Positions 43,709-51,631 of a DNA stretch of 64,000 bases are shown here, in pieces. The DNA is taken from NCBI GenBank assembly GCA_963803575.1, contig CAWDMW010000001.1, forward strand, positions 472,349-536,348, given 5' to 3'. Below the pieces are notes generated by a model. It searched no databases, was not told where the DNA came from, and saw nothing but the letters and a program-made list of their open reading frames with translations. Source of the DNA: CAWDMW01 sp963803575. GTDB taxonomy: Bacteria; Pseudomonadota; Alphaproteobacteria; Rickettsiales; UBA998. A program made the position numbers and the translations under genes. Position 1 is the first letter of the stretch; each line of letters starts with the position of its first letter.

Positions 43709-43816
43709 ATCACCTTTTTCGCCGGAACTCTCTTCTTCATATTCCTCAAGATCTTCTGGATCCTCAGGAATATAACGAGCATCATTTGGATGAATATTGA
43801 TCTTATCTCTACCCAT
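43634..43816 (-). CDS. Small membrane protein A with duplicated C-terminus
   Basis: A 60-residue protein from the ATG at 43816 (a TTG 10 codons upstream is possible). Acidic N-terminal half (PEDPEDLEEYEEESSGEKGD), then the hydrophobic tail GCAGIFIFFIFTGSGLGYIV followed by HLLT. The last 24 residues are identical to those of the next gene upstream, while the rest is unrelated. Probably C-tail-anchored. Function unknown. Confidence 0.6.
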   Translation of the reverse strand: MGRDKINIHPNDARYIPEDPEDLEEYEEESSGEKGDGCAGIFIFFIFTGSGLGYIVHLLT

Positions 43817-43920
43817 AATTCCATATCTAAAGTATAGATTGCACAAGTAACAGAATTCAAAAAGTTTGTCACGACATATTTTCTACGCTATATACGTAAA
43901 ATCTAAGAAATTCTCACCAA

Positions 43921-44028
43921 AAAAAAAGCTGGCAAGGTGCCAGCCGGTGGGTTTTAGGTTAGCAAGTGTACAATGTAGCCTAACCCTGAACCAGTGAAAA
44001 TAAAGAAGATGAAGATGCCAGCGCATCC
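43921..44028. repeat. Duplicated module copy 2
   Basis: Second copy of the 108-bp module seen at 43601-43708. Within the tail-coding part only one or two bases differ, mostly silent. In this copy GCTGGC-AAGGT-GCCAGC is a perfect 6-bp hairpin with A8 on its minus-strand 3' side, so it is a terminator here; in copy 1 the stem has two mismatches. Confidence 0.85.
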
Positions 44029-44187
44029 CTCTCTCCCGTTGCCTTCTCCCCGTTCAGAATAAGATTCCCAACCACCATATTCGCTTTCCCATCCGTCAGA
44101 GTCATTTTCCCTTTGTTCAAGCTGTTTTCCAAAATTATTTATCTCTTCAGGAGTAAAATCCTGATTTTCCGAATTGTCGTTAGTCAT
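43954..44187 (-). CDS. Small membrane protein B with duplicated C-terminus
   Basis: A 77-residue protein. The N-terminal 50 residues are Glu/Asn/Asp/Ser-rich (EINNFGKQLEQRENDSDGWE, a WES repeat), followed by the same hydrophobic tail as in the downstream gene (GCAGIFIFFIFTGSGLGYIV plus HLLT). One C-terminal membrane helix; the Cys before it could be lipid-modified, though it is not a lipobox. Ends at a hairpin terminator in the repeat module. Confidence 0.6.
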   Translation of the reverse strand: MTNDNSENQDFTPEEINNFGKQLEQRENDSDGWESEYGGWESYSERGEGNGREGCAGIFIFFIFTGSGLGYIVHLLT

Positions 44188-44362
44188 AGCTCTGTAACAA
44201 AAAATACAGTTTAATTTATATTAAGTCTTGTCATGATTGTCAAGACATTGTTGCGTGTGTTTAAGCATATTTATTAAAAATAAGTTAAGATCATACTACA
44301 TTGCAGTAACTTACCTCAATACCTCATTACCTATCAGAAAATCGCAATCCCCCTTTTTTTGC

Positions 44363-44764
44363 CTAATTCGCGACATATTCTAATGCTGCCCTTATGTCAT
44401 CCGGTAGCCTGACAGGGCGTATGTCACGATTAACGCAGACCAGTACGATTTCCATGGAAGCAAGTAACATATCATCACGCCAGACCTGTTGTTTCATGAC
44501 GAAGCTGCTGCGTGAAAGCCGTGTGCATTCGCACGTGACTGCAAGCAAGTCATCCAGTCTGGCGGGCAGCTTATAATCTGTGGTGCAATGCTTCACGACA
44601 AACCCCACATCGTGGCTCTGCCATAATGCGTGCTGATCGTAGCCCATTTTTCGCAACCATTCAGTGCGGGCGCGCTCTGCATATTTCAGGTAATTTGGAT
44701 AATAGACAATACCCCCTGCATCAGTATCCTCATAGTAAATACGCACCGGCCATGAAAATGTCAT
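44363..44764 (-). CDS. ybgC: Acyl-CoA thioesterase YbgC (Tol-Pal associated)
   Basis: A hotdog-fold thioesterase (133 residues) with the active-site motif RIYYEDTDAGGIVYYPNYLK, where the Asp is catalytic, followed by YAERARTEWLRKMGY. Its ATG overlaps the ruvB stop (TAATG), so it is the last gene of the ruvC-ruvA-ruvB-ybgC run. In many proteobacteria tolQRAB follow; here the next genes are small orphans. Confidence 0.93.
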   Translation of the reverse strand: MTFSWPVRIYYEDTDAGGIVYYPNYLKYAERARTEWLRKMGYDQHALWQSHDVGFVVKHCTTDYKLPARLDDLLAVTCECTRLSRSSFVMKQQVWRDDMLLASMEIVLVCVNRDIRPVRLPDDIRAALEYVAN

Positions 44765-45807
44765 TACCATTCCCCGGATAGATCAGTTTGTTCTGGTGGC
44801 GTTATGCTGACAGGTGGCTGCAACCCTAAATGCGCGTAAGCACTAGCTGTCACGATACGCCCGCGCGGGGTGCGTTGCAAAAACCCTAACTGCAACAAAT
44901 AGGGTTCAATCGTTTCTTCCAGCGTGTCACGTTGTTCGGATAACCCCGCAGCAATCGTATCAATACCCACGGCTCCGCCCTGATAATGCTCGATAATGAA
45001 TGACACATACCGCCTGTCTGCGCTATCCAACCCTATAGCGTCTACTTCCAGCATGGTTAATGCTTCATCTGCAATGGCGCGGGTGACGGTTGCGTGAGAG
45101 GCCATTTGGGCAATGTCACGTATACGTCTAAGCAGCCGCACCGCAATACGCGGCGTACCTCTGGCGCGTTTTGCCACTTCCAGCACGCCATCTTCTGTCA
45201 TAGGCATTTGCAACAATTGAGCAGCGCGCAGCACCACATGTTGCAACTCTTGCGTCGAATAAAATTGTAACCTTAGCGGAATCCCGAACCGATCACGCAG
45301 CGGGTTAGAGAGCAGCCCTAGCCGCGTGGTTGCTCCCACCAGTGTAAATGGCTTTAATTCAATCTGCACCGTGCGTGCAGCAGCCCCTTCTCCAATGATA
45401 ATATCCAGCCGGCCATCTTCCATCGCAGGGTATAAAATTTCTTCTACCGCCGTGTTCAGGCGGTGGATTTCATCAATAAACAACACGTCACGCGCTTCCA
45501 GGCTGGTCAGAATGGCTGCTAAATCGCCGGCTTTACTTAGCAAAGGGCCTGACGTTGTGCGGATACTTACCCCCAATTCAGCCGCGACAATACTGGCAAG
45601 GGTTGTTTTCCCCAACCCTGGAGGCCCATGAAGCAAGGTGTGATCCAGCGCTTCAGACCGCGCTTTGGCAGCATTGACAAAAATAGCTAAGTTAGTGCGA
45701 ATATGCGATTGACCAGTAAATTCAGCAAATGAACGTGGGCGCAAGGCTTTGTCGGGTTGTTCGTCAGGCAAAGCGTGCGGGCTGGAAAGACGTGACGTAT
45801 CGCTCAT
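44764..45807 (-). CDS. ruvB: Holliday junction ATP-dependent helicase RuvB
   Basis: RuvB hexamers drive branch migration with RuvA. The 347-residue AAA+ protein has LRPRSFAEFTGQ, Walker A GPPGLGKTTLASIV, Walker B VLFIDEIHRLN, the beta-hairpin ARTVQIELKPFTLVGATTRLG region, sensor LLSNPLRDRFGI, arginine-finger GTPRIAVRLLRRIRD, and the C-terminal winged helix (IEPYLLQLGFLQRTPRGRI). Overlaps ybgC and lies 3 nt after ruvA. Confidence 0.97.
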   Translation of the reverse strand: MSDTSRLSSPHALPDEQPDKALRPRSFAEFTGQSHIRTNLAIFVNAAKARSEALDHTLLHGPPGLGKTTLASIVAAELGVSIRTTSGPLLSKAGDLAAILTSLEARDVLFIDEIHRLNTAVEEILYPAMEDGRLDIIIGEGAAARTVQIELKPFTLVGATTRLGLLSNPLRDRFGIPLRLQFYSTQELQHVVLRAAQLLQMPMTEDGVLEVAKRARGTPRIAVRLLRRIRDIAQMASHATVTRAIADEALTMLEVDAIGLDSADRRYVSFIIEHYQGGAVGIDTIAAGLSEQRDTLEETIEPYLLQLGFLQRTPRGRIVTASAYAHLGLQPPVSITPPEQTDLSGEW

Positions 45808-45810
45808 ATA

Positions 45811-46428
45811 TTACCCTGCCAATTGTTGCAGGCTATGGGTGATAATCTGATCTAATGCGGCATCAGGGTGTTGTTGACGCACCATAGCAACCACGCGATG
45901 CGCATCCATACGTGCGTAACCAAGCTGTTCCAGCGCAAGCAAGGCATCCTGTATGATGGTATCAGTAACATCACCCATAGATGGTGCTGCACTGGATGAA
46001 CTTGCAGAAGATACTACTGGTAGTGCGGGCAGCTTGGTTTTTAATTCCACCACAATACGCTCGGCAATGCGTTTGCCCACACCACTCACGCGTGTGAAAG
46101 TAGCCGTGTCCTGTGCCATAATGGCGTTGTGAATATCGGTTGCGCTAAACAGTGACAAGACGGCCAGTGCCATCTTATTGCCTACCCCCTGCACAGTTGT
46201 CAGTAACGTGAAACAGTTTTTGTCTGCCACATCAGTGAAGCCATACAAGTGAAAATGATCTTCACGCACATGAGTGACAATATAAAGCATCATTTCTTGC
46301 CTAGGGTTTCGGGCAACAGCATCTTGCGTGCGTGTGGTGACAAACACATGGTACCCCACCCCCTGCACATCCAGCAACACACTATCATCACCGTAGCGCT
46401 CTGCATATCCTCTAAGACGCCCAATCAT
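45811..46428 (-). CDS. ruvA: Holliday junction DNA-binding protein RuvA
   Basis: RuvA binds four-way junctions and loads RuvB. The 205-residue protein shows the OB part (MIGRLRGYAERYGDDSVLLD, VGYHVFVT), YIVTHVREDHFHLYGFTD, the two helix-hairpin-helix motifs (TVQGVGNKMALAVLS, RVSGVGKRIAERIVVELKTK) and a C-terminal UBA-like domain (DALLALEQLGYARMDAHRVV). Overlaps the ruvC stop by 4 nt. Confidence 0.96.
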   Translation of the reverse strand: MIGRLRGYAERYGDDSVLLDVQGVGYHVFVTTRTQDAVARNPRQEMMLYIVTHVREDHFHLYGFTDVADKNCFTLLTTVQGVGNKMALAVLSLFSATDIHNAIMAQDTATFTRVSGVGKRIAERIVVELKTKLPALPVVSSASSSSAAPSMGDVTDTIIQDALLALEQLGYARMDAHRVVAMVRQQHPDAALDQIITHSLQQLAG

Positions 46429-46922
46429 GAGACCAGCGCCGCGTATTTATAATGATGGGCATGTGTCACCGCAACAGCTAGAGCGTCCATTGCGTCCGGT
46501 GACGTTTCGCTGTCACAAGCAGGCAGCAAAATACGCATCATATGGCTGATTTGCTCTTTACTCGCGCGTCCGGCACCAACCACGGACTTTTTCACCAAGG
46601 TTGCGTCATATTCACTCACAGGCAGATGATGCAGTGCCAGCGTCAGCAATAAAGCCCCACGTGCATTGCCCAGCTTCAGTGTGGATGCACCATTTTTACT
46701 AACAAAAGTTTGTTCAATCGCCGCCATATCTGGCCGGTATTGGGTAATCACGTGAGATATACCCTCATGCAAACAATGCAAACGCTTTGACAGATCATCC
46801 ATCACTGGCACATCAACTACGCCACTGCCAAGGTACGATAACTGACTGCCGGTGATACGCACCACTCCCCATCCGGTATGGCGCAGTCCCGGGTCAATGC
46901 CTATACATATGTTGCTGTTCAT
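46425..46922 (-). CDS. ruvC: Crossover junction endodeoxyribonuclease RuvC
   Basis: RuvC cuts Holliday junctions. The 165-residue protein has the catalytic Asp in CIGIDPGLRHTGWGVV, the Glu in AAIEQTFVSKNGASTLKLG, and the C-terminal Asp pair in ETSPDAMDALAVAVTHAH. I choose the ATG giving MNSNICIG; the frame continues 32 codons upstream without RuvC-like sequence. First gene of the ruv run, divergent from the orphan at 47040. Confidence 0.95.
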   Translation of the reverse strand: MNSNICIGIDPGLRHTGWGVVRITGSQLSYLGSGVVDVPVMDDLSKRLHCLHEGISHVITQYRPDMAAIEQTFVSKNGASTLKLGNARGALLLTLALHHLPVSEYDATLVKKSVVGAGRASKEQISHMMRILLPACDSETSPDAMDALAVAVTHAHHYKYAALVS

Positions 46923-47039
46923 CCAAAACATCATGCTAGGCAATATCTGACGATGCAAGCAATTTATAGGGTTTACTGTCATCATCTTGTCATATAGTAG
47001 TGGTATTATATAGTTCATAAAAGATTAAAGGGAAACATT

Positions 47040-47600
47040 ATGGCCAAAGATGGCGGACGGGTAAATGTACTGGGAGAGACAGCGAAAGGCGCGCTGAAAG
47101 GTGCTGCTATTGGTTTTGCCGCTGTGTTGCTTGGCGGAATAGCAGTAACAGCGTTGGGCGTTATGTTAGGTGCTGCTTCTATTTCTGCATTTGGCACTGG
47201 CACTCTTGGAACCGCACTGGCTGGAGTATTCGCTGGATCAGGGGTGGCAGTTAGTACTGTTGGGGCGCTAGCTACAACAGCAGCGGCTGTGTCTATTGGT
47301 GCATCTGTCGGTGGCGGTTTAAGTGCAGTTAATTCCATTGAGAATAATCGCAATGTTGGCGCAGAAGAACGCTCAGCACAGGCACAAATTGCCGCAGCAC
47401 ACCCACAAACCATTGTTCAGCAGCATCCTGTCATAGCAACAGTACCGCACCAGCAACCCGCATTGTCAGCGTCACCGGCTAAAGACAGCCCTACCATACA
47501 AAAGATTCTTCAGCAGCGTCCGGCCAACGGGCAACATCAGTCTTTTGCGGAAACCTTAGAAGCATCCCGCGCTCATCCTTCAAACTTTAAAGGCGTATAA
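47040..47600 (+). CDS. Glycine-rich membrane protein with TIQ...SFA.TLE C-terminal motif
   Basis: A 186-residue protein with a very hydrophobic Gly/Ala/Val region (about residues 17-105; AAIGFAAVLLGGIAVTALGV, FGTGTLGTALAGVFAGSGVA, VGALATTAAAVSIGASVGG), a Gln/Pro/His linker, and the C-terminal LSASPAKDSPTIQKILQQRP followed by QSFAETLEASR. The tail is the same as that of the gene at 24695. GGGAAA precedes the ATG. No signal peptide; the glycine-zipper-like region may insert in membranes. Confidence 0.6.
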   Translation: MAKDGGRVNVLGETAKGALKGAAIGFAAVLLGGIAVTALGVMLGAASISAFGTGTLGTALAGVFAGSGVAVSTVGALATTAAAVSIGASVGGGLSAVNSIENNRNVGAEERSAQAQIAAAHPQTIVQQHPVIATVPHQQPALSASPAKDSPTIQKILQQRPANGQHQSFAETLEASRAHPSNFKGV

Positions 47601-47604
47601 CGGG

Positions 47605-48483
47605 TTATCGTAACTTACCTATAGCCACCCAATAGTCTGGATAGCGGTCTTTCATTACATTATAAGCTGTCTCTGCATCTATCCGATGCGTAAATAATCC
47701 CACACATGTGGCACCACTACCACTCATACGCGCACATAGCACCTGTTTCTGAGAATGTAACGTCTCTAGGATATCTGATATTTCAGGACAAAGTGCTATT
47801 GCTACCCGGGTCATATCATTATGCATCAAACGAATAGCGTTCAGACTCAATGACGGCAGAGGCATTACGTCATCATATCCTGTCATATCCTTCGTCTTTA
47901 TCTGCGCAAACACATCCGACGTAGCAATGGATTGCAATGGATTAACTAATGCAGCATATAACTCGGGCAGATCAGGCAGCGGGGTTATCTTCTCCCCCAT
48001 ACCTTCCATATAACAGGCACGTCCATGCAAACATACCGGTACATCTGCACCAAGTGTCATACCAATGCTCGCTAATGCACGATCATCCAGATTACATTGC
48101 CAGAGATGATTCAGGCCACGCAAGATTGTGGCTGCATCGCCCGAACCACCTCCAATGCCTGACCCAATGGGCAAGTGCTTTTCCAAAATAATATTCACCC
48201 CGTTCAAAGGAGTGTTTGCATAAGACCGCAAAGCATTTGCTGCCTTCAAAACCAAGTTATCATCGCTTACGTGAGACGACATCAAATCACCCGCTTGCTC
48301 ACCCGTTACTTTCAATGATAATTCATCAGAGGGCGTAAGGTGTAATATATCTCCCACATCACAAAATGCCACGCAACTTATCAGCTCATGGTATCCGTCT
48401 GCCCGCTTACCACGCAGCTGTAGTGACAGATTAATCTTTGCAAAACTATGGAAACTCTGTTGACTATCCTGCTTATCGAACAT
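47605..48483 (-). CDS. ispE: 4-diphosphocytidyl-2-C-methyl-D-erythritol kinase
   Basis: IspE phosphorylates CDP-methylerythritol in the non-mevalonate isoprenoid pathway. The 292-residue GHMP kinase has SFAKINLSLQLRGKRADGYH, the ATP loop LPIGSGIGGGSGDAATILRG and the C-terminal MSGSGATCVGLF. The ATG at 48483 overlaps the upstream TPR gene by 11 bp; a GTG at 48501 is an alternative. The TPR-ispE order is typical of alphaproteobacteria. Confidence 0.95.
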   Translation of the reverse strand: MFDKQDSQQSFHSFAKINLSLQLRGKRADGYHELISCVAFCDVGDILHLTPSDELSLKVTGEQAGDLMSSHVSDDNLVLKAANALRSYANTPLNGVNIILEKHLPIGSGIGGGSGDAATILRGLNHLWQCNLDDRALASIGMTLGADVPVCLHGRACYMEGMGEKITPLPDLPELYAALVNPLQSIATSDVFAQIKTKDMTGYDDVMPLPSLSLNAIRLMHNDMTRVAIALCPEISDILETLHSQKQVLCARMSGSGATCVGLFTHRIDAETAYNVMKDRYPDYWVAIGKLR

Positions 48484-50299
48484 CGCTATGGTGCGTTTCA
48501 CGACCTACGGGAATATCCATACCGTAACGCAATTTGTGCATAATGGCCTCTTTTGCGCCATCTTCGGTTGGCTCAAACAGCAAAGCGCGTTCCCAATGAT
48601 AGGTTGCTTCTAACTTTCTGCCATTCTTCCACAAAGCATCAGCGTAATGCTCGTTTACTGTGGGGTCTGCCGGAATGATGGACAGGGCTTTCTCTAATAT
48701 CCCCAGTGACTTATCGTACTTACCCGTCTTAAATAATGCCCAGCCATAGCTGTCGATAATTTGTGCATCATCGGGGTTTGCCTGCAATGCTTCTTCCAGC
48801 ATTGCCAATGCCTCATCCAAATGTTCGCCACGCACCAGCCAGCTATAACCCAGATGGTTCAATAATTGTGGTTCTTGAGGTGCAAGCTCCAGTGCCGCCT
48901 TTAAATCTTTCTCGGCTTTCTTCCATTGTTTATCCAGATCATACATGATGGCACGATGATACAATATCGGCCAGTCTTTGGCTGTTAGTGTGCCAAGCAT
49001 ATCTATCGCTTGCGTGTGATAGCTTGCTGCTTTGCGATAGCGTTTTTCCACGCGTTCAATATCAGCCATCATAACATACAAATAATAGGAAGCTGGCTTA
49101 CCATTTGCATGTAGTTCGTCTAACAATTCCCGTGCTTTAGCCGTATCGTCTGCTGCCTGATATGTGCGAGCCTGATACAGGGTTGCCAATGTGCGCAACA
49201 TGGACGAAGCCTGAACGTCGCTATAAAGTGCGATTGCCTGCTGATAATCACCGCTACGCTCCAGCGCTTCAGCCAGCGCCATTGTCACAAGTGGCGTGTC
49301 GGGGCGAAGATACCGGGAAAGCTGCAACATAATAATCCCGTCATCCTGCAACCCTTCTTCAGTAAGCAACAAGCCAATATCTGCCAGACTTTGGGCAAAA
49401 CCATCCGTTACAGACTCAACCGTCAGTAGTGGCGTTTCTTCCCACTGCGTTAGGTAGTCTTCAGCTATACCTAGTTGCCAAAAAGCGTCTCTACTATGCT
49501 TTGCTTGCAATGTTACCAGCAACGCTTTTGCCTGCTCTGTATAATCATGTCGGATAAAGAACTGAATCGCGGCCACACCCAACGAATCAGGCATACTGTC
49601 CATATCCTCGGCAATATTTTCGTATAACTTGCGCGCCTTCTTAATATCTCCCGACAATTCATGTTGCAATGCCCGATGATGTTTTTGCACCATATCATAG
49701 GTGTGATGCTCAAACCCATGCACTTTCTTCACAGAATGGCTGCTACCAGAATCGCTATAGTCTGCCCATCCTTCCAGCAAAGGAGACAGTAATTGATATA
49801 CGCCTACCAGTTCCATGTCCTTCACACGCTGATGTGCCTGCTCCACGTCCCCTTGCTTCAATGCATTTACCACCAGCACCAGCTCAAGTGGTCGTAAGCG
49901 CTGCACATGCTTGACTTCTTTTACCAGATTAACTGCTTTATCCACTTCACCTGAAACCAGATAATGGCGAATAGCCAGACCTGCAACGTAATGACCATCT
50001 TTCGAGTCACCTTTGACAACTTTTTCAAGATAATATGCAGCGCGTGCATGATCGCTATTTAAGCTGGCCGTGCGTCCCGCTAGGTAGTGTCCACTCAAGC
50101 TGGTCGTGTCCAGCGCATCGGCTAATATGTCATTGGCTGCAAATGTGGGCGGTGTATCACCTGTTTGTACCTTAGTCGCAGGAACCTTGGCTACCGGTGC
50201 AGCAGCTTGTTTGTCTGGCAATGATATTTGTGATAGAATGGCGGTGCCAACAATAAAGGCGGTGCCACAAATGATAAGAGTGCGATGCGATCCGGACAT
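48473..50299 (-). CDS. Tetratricopeptide-repeat protein next to ispE
   Basis: A 608-residue protein with an N-terminal membrane segment or signal (about residues 7-25, TLIICGTAFIVGTAILSQI) followed by many TPR units; the clearest are near the C-terminus (EPQLLNHLGYSWLVRGEHLD, EEALQANPDDAQIIDSYGWA, EKALSIIPADPTVNEHYADA). Probably a periplasmic or membrane-anchored scaffold. The same gene is found beside ispE in many alphaproteobacteria; its partner is unknown to me. Confidence 0.88.
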   Translation of the reverse strand: MSGSHRTLIICGTAFIVGTAILSQISLPDKQAAAPVAKVPATKVQTGDTPPTFAANDILADALDTTSLSGHYLAGRTASLNSDHARAAYYLEKVVKGDSKDGHYVAGLAIRHYLVSGEVDKAVNLVKEVKHVQRLRPLELVLVVNALKQGDVEQAHQRVKDMELVGVYQLLSPLLEGWADYSDSGSSHSVKKVHGFEHHTYDMVQKHHRALQHELSGDIKKARKLYENIAEDMDSMPDSLGVAAIQFFIRHDYTEQAKALLVTLQAKHSRDAFWQLGIAEDYLTQWEETPLLTVESVTDGFAQSLADIGLLLTEEGLQDDGIIMLQLSRYLRPDTPLVTMALAEALERSGDYQQAIALYSDVQASSMLRTLATLYQARTYQAADDTAKARELLDELHANGKPASYYLYVMMADIERVEKRYRKAASYHTQAIDMLGTLTAKDWPILYHRAIMYDLDKQWKKAEKDLKAALELAPQEPQLLNHLGYSWLVRGEHLDEALAMLEEALQANPDDAQIIDSYGWALFKTGKYDKSLGILEKALSIIPADPTVNEHYADALWKNGRKLEATYHWERALLFEPTEDGAKEAIMHKLRYGMDIPVGRETHHSDVR

Positions 50300-50403
50300 G
50301 CCCGCATCATATCATGCTTATGTTAAGGGTTGCAATCACCTTTATTGTGTTGTATGTGGAATGTCTGAATAAATGTAGATGATGTAACCATAAAGGCGAG
50401 ACA

Positions 50404-50592
50404 ATGAGTAGTAAGAATAACCCTGAAATGCGTGGCCGTAAAACGGAATATCCTAAAGTAGATGGCAAAGAAGTCAGACCCATTCTATATATCAATATGG
50501 ACGAAAAAGCACGTTACATGGCAGCAGTGTTTGAAAGCGGCGATCTGGTGATTGGATCAAACGGCAAACCAACGCCCTATCAAAGTATCTAG
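50404..50592 (+). CDS. Small unknown basic/acidic protein
   Basis: A 62-residue soluble protein with a basic N-terminal half (NNPEMRGRKTEYPKVDGKEV) and then PILYINMDEKARYMAAVFES. No family recognised. AAAGGCGAG 3-11 nt upstream of the ATG can act as a ribosome site. It is a single gene divergent from the TPR gene. Confidence 0.5.
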   Translation: MSSKNNPEMRGRKTEYPKVDGKEVRPILYINMDEKARYMAAVFESGDLVIGSNGKPTPYQSI

Positions 50593-50612
50593 AGCGTATT
50601 GATGCTCACGGG

Positions 50613-51470
50613 TTAAGCTATACCCTTCCCTATATATTCCATATAATAGGTAGGGTTAAATGAGTATCTGTCTGTTAGTTTGCTGAAGTTCTCGGGTATG
50701 ACACGATCCTGAGCATCGTGTATCTCACCCGAAGCGATGCCTCCTGTGATGAGTAGCGAGTCTATTCCCTGACTATCAGCACCGCGAATATCTGTTTCCA
50801 TATTATCACCTATTGCAAGAACAGATCCGTCTAGGGGCATATCAAGCAGTTCAGATGCTTTGGCGTAGACTGTTGGGTAAGGCTTTCCAACGAAGTGAGT
50901 TTGCCCGCCAATGTCGCGATAATAATTCCCAATGTCTCCGGCGCAACGATAGACACTTCCATCCTGCGTAATAATATGGGTATCCGGGTTTGCACATATC
51001 ATTGGCACATCCAGCCAGCACATCGTCTCTAATGCCTCTTTCAACTCATACAATGGTTGATTTTCATAATAATGTGCCGCAACCAGAATAAAGTCTGCAT
51101 CATCGGGCTGCTCTGTTAGGCGAACCGGCATATGTTGCAGTAATGCTTTATCGTAGCCAGAGCCAATAAAGTAACATTTTTTGTTACGGCGTTTATCTGA
51201 AATATACTGATACGTCACTTCGCCTGAGGTGACAATATTGTGGTAAGACTCACGCGTAATCCCCATATCTTCCATATTCGCGATGGTTTGTGCAATGCGT
51301 CTGGGGGCATTAGACAACAGCACTGCTCGCTTGCCTGACGACTGAATCAGACGCAGCACCTCATCAACTCCGGGATACGCCATCGCGCCATCATGAATAA
51401 CGCCCCATAAATCAATCAAAAATCCCTCATAGCGAGGAAGCACATCATGTATAGATTCCAGATACTTCAT
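50613..51470 (-). CDS. HAD-superfamily IIA phosphatase
   Basis: A 285-residue HAD hydrolase of the NagD-like IIA subfamily. Motif I is in YEGFLIDLWGVIHDG (first Asp kept, second position Trp-Gly as in this alphaproteobacterial subgroup), motif II LLSNAPRR, and motif III/IV GKPYPTVY and AIGDNMETDIRGADSQGIDS. Substrate unknown. Ends close to the small gene at 50592 on the opposite strand. Confidence 0.88.
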   Translation of the reverse strand: MKYLESIHDVLPRYEGFLIDLWGVIHDGAMAYPGVDEVLRLIQSSGKRAVLLSNAPRRIAQTIANMEDMGITRESYHNIVTSGEVTYQYISDKRRNKKCYFIGSGYDKALLQHMPVRLTEQPDDADFILVAAHYYENQPLYELKEALETMCWLDVPMICANPDTHIITQDGSVYRCAGDIGNYYRDIGGQTHFVGKPYPTVYAKASELLDMPLDGSVLAIGDNMETDIRGADSQGIDSLLITGGIASGEIHDAQDRVIPENFSKLTDRYSFNPTYYMEYIGKGIA

Positions 51471-51631
51471 TATTTAATGATACACCGTAACAGTTAATGT
51501 TGTAATGCTGTTTATCATAATAATTCATAAAAAATAACCTCATTTATTCCATAGGATTGCAGTTGTATCGCATGATGCAGTGCATTATAATCAATAGGTA
51601 ATCTTCTACATACGAGCGCGCCAGACATAGT

